Positions 1 to 8,179 of a stretch of 16,881 nucleotides of DNA are shown one piece after another. Every line of letters begins with the position of its first letter. The first letter of the stretch is position 1. Under the pieces are notes generated by a model that was not told the DNA's origin, searched no databases, and saw only the letters and a program-made list of their open reading frames with translations. The position numbers were made by a program, and so were the translations under genes. This DNA comes from Cyclostephanos tholiformis (lineage: Eukaryota > Bacillariophyta > Thalassiosirophyceae > Thalassiosirales > Thalassiosiraceae), in NCBI GenBank assembly GCA_036939975.1, contig JALLPB010000354.1, forward strand, positions 1 through 16,881, given 5' to 3'.

Positions 1-296
1 ACGGAGGGATAGTTTTTTGTCCCGCCAGAACGGACTTAGCTGTTAAGCTGTTAAGCAATATCTGTAGAATTGAACAAGAAATCGACAGATTTAGATTAGT
101 TGTGCCACTTGTGCCTGTTGGGCTGGGGCTAAATAAGATAGATTTAGTGTCTGGTGCTTAAACCCGTGGTAGGCAACTTCAAGTCCCCTGCGCTGTGACC
201 AACAACAATGTGAATAATTTAACTCAGCAGTAACAACGCCGCCGCTCTTGTCATCATCCCTCCCTCCATCCCCGAGAAGAAGAAACCCCAACCTAA
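1..296. promoter_or_regulatory. 5' flank of the peptidase gene
   Basis: No gene could be supported here. The only long open frame is on the minus strand, starts at a poorly placed codon and resembles no family. The stretch is AT-richer than the coding region that follows and presumably carries the promoter and 5' leader of the gene starting at 297. The 8-base unit gctgttaa occurs twice in direct tandem near position 40-55; its significance is unknown. Confidence 0.4.
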
Positions 297-359
297 ATGC
301 AACGGACGGCCATCCTTGAGTCGCTGCTACTGCTATCGTCTTCTACCAGCGCCTTCCTA
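297..359 (+). other. Signal peptide with ASAF-like plastid motif
   Basis: Residues 1-20 are a hydrophobic Leu/Ser-rich signal peptide (ILESLLLLSSSTSAF). The predicted cut is Ala19|Phe20, followed by Leu-Pro-Pro. In diatom plastid preproteins a conserved Phe follows the signal peptide and a Ser/Pro/Arg-rich transit region follows that; residues 20-45 here (PPRR, few acids) fit. Confidence 0.6.
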
Positions 360-2833
360 CCACCCCATCCCATCGGCGGCGTCGTCTTCCCCCCCCGCCG
401 CGTGGACATCATGACCGCCTTCCCCTCTACCCAACTCGCCGACTCAAATGACGCAGACGATGCCGTCGCGACGGCTGTCATCGACAGGCCCTACGGCGCG
501 TGGGAATCGCCCATAACATCGCGCGCCATCACCGCCGGATCCGTACGCTTGGGCCCGGTCTACTTCCACGACGGCGAGGTGTACTGGGTGGAGGGACGTC
601 CGATGGAGGGGGGGAGGAACGTCCTTTGTCGACGGAGTCGTCGGGTCGAGGAGGGCGAGGGGGGGGGGACGGCGGCCGTCTTGGACGTCACCCCGCCGGG
701 CTCGAACGTGCGCACGCGCGTGCACGAATACGGCGGTGGGGCCGTTGTCCTCGGGAAGGATGGTAACGAGGTTTATTACTCGGACTTTGCCACCCAGGGG
801 ATACGTCGCGTCGTCGATGATGATGGGGGGGGGGGAGGAGTAGGCAAATCGATACCCATCACCTCCGAGTACGATGGAGGTGGCGGCGATCACATCTATC
901 GCTTCGCCGACGGCGTGTTGTCGGGGGATGGCGCGACCATGTACTCCATTCGCGAATATCACCCGAATGGCGGTAAGACAGATCCGAGGGAGGTCGTCAA
1001 CGAATTGGTTTCCATAAACGTCATCGACGGATCGATGAAGGTCATCGCGACCGGGAACGACTTCTACGCATCTCCCCGACTTTCACCCGACGGTACGAAG
1101 CTGGCGTACGTGACGTGGGATCATCCGAACATGCCGTGGGATGCCACCGAGCTCAGAGTCGTCGACATCGTCGCGGACGATGACGACGTAAGCGGTCCTC
1201 CCCTCCCCCCCTCATCAATATCGGACGAACACGCCCTAATCGCCGGGGGCGATGGCGACACGTCCGTCATCCAACCCCGTTGGCATCCGATCACGGGGGA
1301 GCTATATTACCTGTCCGACATGAGCGGTTACTACAACATATACCGGTCGGAACCGGACGATACCACCACTCCCGTGCTGCCGATGAAATACGATTTCGGC
1401 GGCAGCGCACCCGGGTGGACGTTGGGACAAGTAGGATACGCCTTCCTCGACGACGGCCGACTCGTGGCGCAGTATGCGAAGGACGGTCGGTCGGTATTGG
1501 TCGTGGCCGACGTCGTCGACGTCGTCGGGGAGGCGACGAACGTCCGAGAATACGGCGGTGAGGGCGACGGCCTGCCCGATATGTTGAGCGGGATCGTACC
1601 CGGCGTGGGCTCCGACCTGTACTTCCTCGGCGGTTCGCCGGGGGTGCCATCGTGCGTATACGTTTGGAATCTCGACGACGATCGACGGCATCGTCCGGCC
1701 GCGGTCATCGCGCGCTCGTCGAACGTCACCTTCCCCGAGGACGTCATCTCCCACCCAGAAATGATCGAATTCCCCACCACCTTGGGCACGGCCTATGGGT
1801 ATTACTACCCGCCCAGGAACGGCAAGTACGTGTGCACCACGGACGTGGCTCCTCCCCTATTGGTCAAAGCCCACGGTGAGTTCGAGCGCGTGGGATAATA
1901 TGCTGTCCACGCCGTTTGTATCGATCACATTAATACCCCTCATTGGTTCATCAACCCCCCCCCGTCCGGCGATTCGCTCTTATATACATCCCCGACCATT
2001 ATTAACCCCCAAATCTTTCGTATTCCACTTTTTTTCTCATTCTCTCTCCTCTCAGGGGGACCCACCGCTTGCACGGGACCGTCCTTTAACGCCGGGATAC
2101 AGGTGAGTTTTCCCCCCCCCTTATTTCTTTACCGAGTTTCGGAAATTTCGTTCGAGCCCTCAACCCTCCAAATTATTCGAAGTACTGGACCAGCAGGGGC
2201 TTCGCCGTCCTGGACGTGGATTATGGCGGATCCACGGGCTACGGGAGGGAGTATCGACGTCGCCTTCGCAAGTCTTGGGGAATAGTCGACGTCGACGACG
2301 TTTGCAACGGCGCCAAATACCTCGTCGAGCGGGGGTTGGCAGACGGCGATCGACTATGCATTGACGGGGGCAGCGCGGGGGGATACACCACGCTGAGCGC
2401 CCTCGCTTTCCGCGACGTCTTCAGGGCGGGGACATCGCTCTACGGCGTCGCCGATCTGACGGCGCTCGCGGGGGACACTCACAAGTTCGAATCGCGGTAC
2501 CTCGACGGACTTGTGGGGGCATATCCCGAGGATGAGAGGATATACAGGGATCGCTCCCCCATCGAGTCCGTCGACACCCTGTCGTGCCCGATTTTGCTAC
2601 TTCAGGGTGCGGAGGACAAAGTGGTGCCGCCGAATCAGGCCGTCATGATGCACGAGGCGCTGCTTAAGAAAGGTATTCCCACCTGCCTTAAAATATACGA
2701 CGGGGAGCAGCACGGTTTCAGGAAAGCTGAGCACATTGAGGATGCTATTGATAGCGAGCTTGCCTTTTATGGTAAGGTCTTTGGGATCGAGGATATTCCC
2801 GGAGCTATTGAATTGGAAGTCGATAACCTGTAG
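297..2833 (+). CDS. Prolyl oligopeptidase family (S9) serine peptidase, probably plastid-targeted
   Basis: Three exons, 297-1875, 2056-2102 and 2183-2833, give a 758-residue protein. Joining them restores the family stretch KAHGGPTACTGPSFNAGIQ followed by YWTSRGFAVLDVDYGGSTG. The N-terminal half (about 80-500) fits the beta-propeller of S9 acylaminoacyl/dipeptidyl peptidases; the C-terminal third is an alpha/beta hydrolase. The catalytic triad is visible: Ser606 in GGSAGG, Asp687 in GAEDKVVPPNQ and His719 in GEQHGF. Family enzymes cleave short peptides, and the propeller restricts access to the active site. The N-terminus is hydrophobic and ends in TSAF-LPP, resembling the diatom ASAF plastid-import motif, so a plastid role is inferred. 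The loops between blades contain Gly and Asp runs encoded by G-rich tracts. The length is somewhat above bacterial relatives because of the presequence and these loops. The exact substrate is unknown. Confidence 0.93.
1876..2055 (+). other. Intron 1 of the S9 peptidase gene
   Basis: The donor is GTGAGT at 1876. The acceptor is a pyrimidine-rich run ending in CAG at 2053-2055. Length is 180 nt. Read-through hits a stop at 1896-1898, while splicing restores the conserved HGGPT motif across the junction (codon G|GG). Confidence 0.93.
2103..2182 (+). other. Intron 2 of the S9 peptidase gene
   Basis: The donor is GTGAGT at 2103 and the acceptor is AAG at 2180-2182. Length is 80 nt, phase 0. Removing it joins ...NAGIQ to YWTSRGFAVLDVDYGG, a contiguous family motif. 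The exon between the two introns is only 47 nt. Confidence 0.92.
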
Positions 2834-3049
2834 TGTCTGGGTCGATTTGACTGGGAAAAAGTTTAGAGCATTGAGAATCAAGCTTATCAGAGTACTCACG
2901 TTTACCTGAAATATGCTATATTGAAGCAATAGACGTTCATTCCAACGTCAACTATAAAACAATTATCAATAAAATGTTACTGTGCCTCTGCTGCGACGGC
3001 ATCAACTTGTGCTTGATTTCAACTTTGCCATATGAACTCTACGAGTCGC
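2834..3049. terminator. 3' flank of the S9 peptidase gene with an AATAAA signal
   Basis: This is non-coding sequence between two converging units: the peptidase gene on plus and the receptor pseudogene on minus. A canonical AATAAA at 2968-2973 lies about 135 nt after the plus-strand stop and is a reasonable polyadenylation signal. Nothing else was recognised. Confidence 0.4.
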
Positions 3050-3672
3050 TCAAATTTTCAACTCGGAAGACGCGCAGGAATGATAAGGCTCACCAGAGCT
3101 ATTTTCCTGAATAACCAGTGCATCATCTACAGCACCAGCAGAATCTCCTCTATGAAGACCACTGTCAAGCGTACTTAAAGTCTCAACCAATATCTTGAGA
3201 TTGGATTTCTTTTTCCATCTCATCTGGACCACACAACCAGCGGAGATGTCAATATTTTGATCCACTCGTTTTCATGATAGTTTGTTATTGATACCGAGGA
3301 ACCTCGGTTTCCTTAAAGCGAGCATCTTTGGGGTGAAAATAAGAGAAAGAATACTTATGCACACAACATATATTAGACCCGCCGCAATGAAAAATTATGC
3401 CGGTAGGCATAGAAAAGACATTCAATTGTGCCCAATGTTGCAATTAATATCAAGGCATGATCCGAGCTGCACTCTCCGTAAGTATCTATTGAATTGATCC
3501 CGAGTGACCACTACAATCGCACGATGGAGAGGATCGATCACCGTGCAAACTGCCAAAACAGTGATGTTTATCATCAAGAGAGCAACCATTGGCTTGATGA
3601 CAGCCATCGAAGTGATTTTCATCACATTTAGCGCTCTGAACTAACTGATTGATTCTGTAAGTCTTGGTAGAT

Positions 3673-3743
3673 CTGTAACAATAAAGATGAGTAGATTGTC
3701 AGAACGAACAGCCTTATGGGTAACCATACATGATAATGCTCAC
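3673..3743 (-). other. Relic intron in the receptor pseudogene
   Basis: The minus-strand donor GTGAGC follows ...LTFSA at 3743 and the acceptor CAG ends at 3673. Length is 71 nt. Splicing joins GFSLTFSAL to STKTYRINQ, the expected join of a transmembrane segment to the next loop in this receptor type. Confidence 0.7.
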
Positions 3744-3849
3744 AATGCGCTGAAGGTGAGGGAGAATCCAATAGTGATCAGCCGAGGAAATGACATACAC
3801 GCTGCATCATCACCTCTTGAATCAAGAGAGAGAGGAATGATAGCCAAGC

Positions 3850-3936
3850 CTTCAATGTCCGAGCAAAGTAAGCTCAATTAGCGGCACTGAGAACAAATCG
3901 TCATGATAAGATAACAATAAATAGCAAAACACATAC
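3850..3936 (-). other. Relic intron in the receptor pseudogene
   Basis: The donor is GTATGT at 3936 and the acceptor GAAG ends at 3850. Length is 87 nt. Removing it joins SAGTILMG to LAIIPLSLD, matching the continuous second transmembrane region expected for the family. Without splicing the frame meets a stop at 3878. Confidence 0.65.
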
Positions 3937-5880
3937 CCATGAGTATAGTTCCGGCAGAAATGATTTGTAAAAATAAAGGTTGGAAGCTGCGCACAATACT
4001 CTCTCTGGAATTGCGAAATGTCCAGTAGCTAGAGCCGAGTTCAAGCAAGATAATATGCAGGCAAAGGACCAACCCCACAGCCTTCAACCAAGTGCTCAGA
4101 TAGTTTTCATTCTTTTCAAGAGTAGGAAGGTTTAGAGGGATATTTACTGTGCCATCGTTGAAGATGAAGGGTAAAGACTGACCCAATCATCGTTTTCTCC
4201 ATACTGGATCACATCAAAGTCGACAACGGCGTCTTCATTTTTTTAAATCTAAGTTCCTCAGTAAAAACGAAGCAGAATAAGGGTTTCGGGTGCCCGTTAC
4301 TGGATCAAAAACAACCGAGCCTCAAGTCCCAGTGAATGATGTGTTACAAAAGCTGAGAACAGATTTTCACCCTTAAAATTTCATCCACTGTTTTCTTTGG
4401 TATCGACCAGACCACAGGATGCAAGACCTTTAGCAACGACAGCATTATACATAATTGGTGCAAGAACCTATTCAGTGTTTACAAATATGAGGTAAGATCT
4501 ATCCGCCTCATTCTCTCCCAGTATTGTAACAGGCCAGATCCACCAAATCCGACTCTTGAAATTCTCCCCGTCGCGACCAATACACTCGCTCCTCTATAAA
4601 CTTTCTCCAACGGCGACCCTCAATGACTACCCATTACATCACTAAAGATCAACGAGTACTCTATACCTGCTATCCTGATTATATGCCTCCGTCAATTTTT
4701 TGTGAACATCATCAGGGCGGATAATCGCAAAGAAATACGTGATTGATTGCTTCCAAAATTGAATGATCATCAGCTACAACTTTTAAGTTGAAGGTTTCAA
4801 CGGGTAGGATCGAAGCCTCTTTCAGCACTGATGATCTAATACCTCGTGCAAAGGCATTGCCGTATGAGTCATCAACATGAAGTACAGCGAAATAGCAAAC
4901 CCCTCATTAGACGAGTTTTGCCACCAGGGGTACTGATGACCCATCACCGTTCGATAGTATCTCAAATAATTTGTATTGGCTTTTATCGTCTAGCTCGGAA
5001 GAAGTGGACGCCATAGATATTTGAGGGAATCCTCGAAGGCCAGATATAACAGATGTAGGCATTGATTAGACGACCAATCCGCGCCGATTATTAGCACAGG
5101 GTATTAATTCGCCTTTTCTACTCCTATCCGTCAGATTAATCACAACGTCCACCCCATGAATTGCCTGTTTTTCAGTATCAAAGACATCGATAACAAATCT
5201 CAGGGTAAAGTGCTTGTTCAGCTCGCCAAGTTCCGGAACAATAGTGCCATTACCTTTGTTGAGATGGTCGATTGCCAAGGCTGCGCTCGCCAATCCTTGG
5301 AAAATTCAATTAGAAATTAGATCAAACGTGAGTAAAATGGCAAATAGCACTATGCGATATTTTCCTCCTCGGCACTGGTTTCGATAATGTTGACGTTGTT
5401 GATAGTTGAAATTTGGGGATCTGCATCAAGGATTTGCGATAAAGAAAACAAGGACTTAAGGTTTACTGCGGGGCTGTCGAGCTCGCTGGACGGTAATGCT
5501 GAAACTGTCGGGTGCTGAAAGGGATCATTGTTAGTGGGCTAGATGGCACACGAGATACCGTGAATCACATCTAGACGGAGGATGCGACGAAATGTCTTTT
5601 GGTAAACCGGTTCCAGAGATGGTATTGTAAGGCAGATGGGATGAAATGTTGCTGATAGGCGTGGCGAAGGTGGAATGATACTTAGAAATTCAAGTTTTAC
5701 TTTGGGTTTCACGCTTTGAAGGCATTTGTTTTTTAACACTAGGGCAACCTCATGGCTTTCATTCCTCTCTCTTTGATCACACAATTCCGGCAGTCTAATA
5801 CTATTATATTTTAGGTGAGTATTGACGTTTTGTCCGAAGAAAGGATATCACATTAGAACAATAATTATGGCTAGAGTCAT

Positions 5881-6188
5881 ATCTCAATTCAGTCAAGCTC
5901 CTAGAAAAGTTACTGATGCGATGACTAGAGACACTTTGCAGTACAAAAACGTGTTTGGATCAGACGAGGTTTCGTAATAACGAAATGGATCAACTATATT
6001 TTCAATGTCGAAGTTGGAAAGACTTCTCTCTTCGCGTTTGGATATCAAGTCTTGTTGGCTTGATCATGCGGGTAATAACGAAATGGATCAACTATATTTT
6101 CAATGTCGATGTGGGAAAGACTTCTCTCTTCGCGTTTGGATATCAAGTCTCGTTGGCTTGATCATGCGGGTGTAGTCATACGTATTTG
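5881..6188. other. Spacer between the receptor pseudogene and the AT-hook gene
   Basis: No gene could be supported. It contains the 98-bp tandem duplication described separately. It is the upstream side of the dead receptor and the 3' flank of the AT-hook gene, both read on minus. Confidence 0.5.
5975..6170. repeat. 98-bp direct tandem duplication (two copies)
   Basis: Copy 1 is 5975-6072 and copy 2 is 6073-6170, with no spacer. Both begin taataacgaaatggatcaac and end gatcatgcggg. By eye I count three substitutions (two near position 36-42 of the unit, one near 80), so the duplication is recent. It lies 19 bp past the stop of the AT-hook gene. No terminal inverted repeats or coding content were recognised. 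Confidence 0.92.
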
Positions 6189-7628
6189 TTAGATTTCGCC
6201 GTTGGGAAGACATGCTGCTGTAACATTGGCCTCTCTTGTAGAAGGATTGACCGTGGAAGTTGACAAACTGTCCTCCAATGCCACCAAGCTTGTCACTTCG
6301 ACGTCATGCGGCGAATGCTGCAAATTAGCTCTTGCGGCCAATGACGGTAGGCTATGCCCCTCATGCTTGGCCCCTTCCTTTACATCTTTGTTCGTCACCA
6401 GGCTTTTCCTGGGACGACCTCGCTTGCGAAGATCCTCCGGTCTGTTGTCGCTGTCGCTGTTTGACACCGACCGCATGATTTGCCCGGGGTCAGTCTCAAT
6501 GGGTTCCTTCTTGGGACGTCCGCGCTTGCGTTTTTGGGATGTGACAATCTCCTCTAAGTTGTTCGTGGGAGTGTTCTTTTCCTTGGAGGCGGCAGCTGTC
6601 TGTCCATTTGACTTCCTCGAGCCGTTTGTCTCTTTCGTCTGGCCTGGATCTGCAACATTCACCACGGCCGACACTATTTGCTCCATGAGTGCCTGGATCA
6701 CCAGATCGTCACCGTAATCGCTTGATGCCATTGATACCTTCGCGACTGAGTCCAAATCCGCGGTGACACAAAGATTCCTGTACACATCGATTGAACGGAG
6801 GACGTCGGCGCTCTCATTCCCGTGGTTGTCATTACGATGACCGAGTGGCGAAGATGACGGCGACGCGACCGCTCTAGCAATCACCCCGGTGGAATCCTTC
6901 GGCTTTACGCTCCACCTCACCAGTCGCTTACCCCCCTTCCAGCGCCGGCATTTGCCGCAACGAGCCCTCCCCGCCGCCATGTGTTCGCCGCATTCACACG
7001 TCCATTCTTCGTCAAAAGCTGTCACGTCGCGTGTGACCGACTGACGCTTCCTTTTCTTGCGGTTATTCATTTTCTCTATCATCTGTACTTTCGATGTACC
7101 CGCTGATGTGCATCTTTCCCTCACCATCGAGAATGCAGCGCCATTCAGGGATGGACGAGCTCTTTCTTTATTCGTGTCCTCCGATGACGAACTTGAAGGG
7201 GGCGCATGGTCGGATGAGAAGTTCTCTCTGTCTGGAGAGATGTGATCCTCGATGTGGCCCGACCGTTCGAATTTTTGTGATGCTGATGTTGCCGTCCCAG
7301 GTACTGCTGCTCCCTTCGTTGATTTCGTGGGCCATCCGCGAGGAAAGGACGGTTCATCGCTCTTCATCATTGAAGGAAAGATGGCAGTGGACGACACGAT
7401 CCCAATATCGGTATCGCCCAATGAATGGTGTGATGAGGGGCGCATTGAACGACCTCGGTCGCGCGCCGTCCCGCCGAGTCGTACGATTTCTGTGTCCAGC
7501 TGATCGAGGTGGATGCTCACATTCATCAATATTTCGTCCCGTTCCTCGATGATCCGTCGCTCGTATAGGAGAAAGCTATCCCGCTCGGCCTCGAGATCGC
7601 CGAGCTTCTTCGCTATCATTGACGGCAT
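6189..7628 (-). CDS. Nuclear-type protein with coiled coil, Cys4 motif and two AT-hooks
   Basis: This is a single-exon, 479-residue reading frame. I start it at the ATG at 7628 (ACCATGCCG context); the frame stays open upstream to a TTG at 7679, but no earlier ATG exists there. Residues 1-55 are rich in Glu, Leu and Arg and look like a coiled coil. A basic NNRKKRKRQ patch (about 188-196) is a likely nuclear localisation signal. It precedes a compact Cys-x-Cys...Cys-x2-Cys motif (C211, C213, C224, C227) in the context WTCECG...RCGKCRRWKGGKR, probably a small zinc-binding element. Two AT-hooks follow: KRKRGRPKK (366-374) and RKRGRPRK (401-408). AT-hooks bind the minor groove of AT-rich DNA, so a chromatin or transcription role is inferred. 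The rest is Ser-rich and probably disordered. No enzymatic domain was seen and the specific function is unknown. Confidence 0.78.
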   Translation of the reverse strand: MPSMIAKKLGDLEAERDSFLLYERRIIEERDEILMNVSIHLDQLDTEIVRLGGTARDRGRSMRPSSHHSLGDTDIGIVSSTAIFPSMMKSDEPSFPRGWPTKSTKGAAVPGTATSASQKFERSGHIEDHISPDRENFSSDHAPPSSSSSEDTNKERARPSLNGAAFSMVRERCTSAGTSKVQMIEKMNNRKKRKRQSVTRDVTAFDEEWTCECGEHMAAGRARCGKCRRWKGGKRLVRWSVKPKDSTGVIARAVASPSSSPLGHRNDNHGNESADVLRSIDVYRNLCVTADLDSVAKVSMASSDYGDDLVIQALMEQIVSAVVNVADPGQTKETNGSRKSNGQTAAASKEKNTPTNNLEEIVTSQKRKRGRPKKEPIETDPGQIMRSVSNSDSDNRPEDLRKRGRPRKSLVTNKDVKEGAKHEGHSLPSLAARANLQHSPHDVEVTSLVALEDSLSTSTVNPSTREANVTAACLPNGEI

Positions 7629-8179
7629 GGTCCACGTGCGATATGAATCGAATTTCAAATGGTCAATTCCTTGATGCAATGTCGGGGGGTGAGGAAGAGG
7701 TTATATAATTCTTGAGACGGTAAAACGCCACAATAAAAAAGGGTCGAGAAAAGAGTCCCACCTCCTCGTATCTCGCATACGATATTCTATGGAATAATGT
7801 GAGGAGTAAAAAATACGAGTTGTTCTCTCGATATAATTTTTTTTATCGTATTTTTAAAACGGAACGGGCAAACAGTACTTCCTGATCCCATCGTCGTCGG
7901 AGGGAGATGATAAGCCTCTCGTTTGGCAACTCCAACAACAAGTGGGCGGGATCACTTCACGCCAATGCGAATATTGATGATATTATCATTATTCCTGCGG
8001 GTGTTGAAAGCGCTACTAGGTAGTCGTGGCTCATGGGAACTGGTATGTGTGATGTAAAAAATATCATTAAAATTCGGCGAACGTTGCGCGCCAAAAAATG
8101 AAACTCACATTTTAGAGCTTCGATTCGCTTCAGTTCTCTCCCGCTGGCTGGCGTCCAGGACCTCTGGGACCCCACCCGA
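7629..8179. promoter_or_regulatory. Divergent promoter region between the AT-hook and Sel1-like genes
   Basis: The two flanking genes are transcribed away from each other, so this stretch must hold both promoters. It is clearly AT-richer than either gene, with a run around 7829-7857 (atataattttttttatcg) and several A runs. A possible 5'-leader intron for the plus gene runs from GTATGT (8043) to TTTTAG (8115). A minus-strand open frame entering from 8229 starts at GTG and is rejected as a gene. Confidence 0.5.

Larger units (their letters stand above)
3050..5880 (-). pseudogene. Decayed class C GPCR-like receptor (ANF-type ligand-binding domain plus 7TM_3, GABA-B-like)
   Basis: Read on minus, successive fragments follow one receptor from start to end. 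A signal-peptide-like start (MTLAIIIVLM, 5880) is followed by a ligand-binding domain: ASAALAIDHLNKGNGTIVPE (5293 on), MPTSVISGLRGFPQIS then STSSELDDKSQY (about 5060-4960), and YFAVLHVDDSYGNAFARGI (about 4890-4830). Then come a hinge with FDPVTGTR, the membrane region beginning LKAVGLVLCLHIILLELGSS (about 4080), later helices (VMKITSMAVIKPMVALLMIN near 3600; LIYVVCISILSLIFTPKM near 3370) and a tail ending at 3050. In-frame stops lie at 5850, 5541, 5352, 5068, 4909, 4906 and 4622. Several frame changes and an apparent deletion near 4460 add to the damage. Two introns keep GT-AG borders. An intact member would be a plasma-membrane receptor sensing a small molecule. Family assignment is from remembered diatom receptor patterns. 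Confidence 0.8.

Noticed and set aside
444..962. 172-codon antisense open frame under the S9 peptidase gene
   Set aside because: It lies opposite a conserved coding exon, is rich in Arg, Pro and Ala as expected from GC-rich complementary sequence, and resembles no family.
1291..1789. Three overlapping antisense frames (119-152 codons) and a plus-strand alternative frame
   Set aside because: All are shadows of exon 1 of the peptidase; several frames are open together because stop codons are rare in GC-rich DNA.
2140..2165. tRNA-like B-box (gttcgagccct) in intron 2
   Set aside because: No matching A-box or acceptor stem could be folded around it; no tRNA was found elsewhere in the window.
3050..5880. 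An intact multi-intron receptor gene instead of a pseudogene
   Set aside because: Some frame breaks do fit introns, but the stops at 5850, 5541, 4909/4906 and 4622 lie inside continuous homologous sequence without splice signals around them.
5975..6170. CRISPR or satellite array
   Set aside because: There are only two adjacent 98-bp copies with no spacers and no cas genes; a simple tandem duplication explains it.
7629..7679. Longer start for the AT-hook protein at 7679
   Set aside because: The codon there is TTG; the first ATG in frame is at 7628 in a better context.
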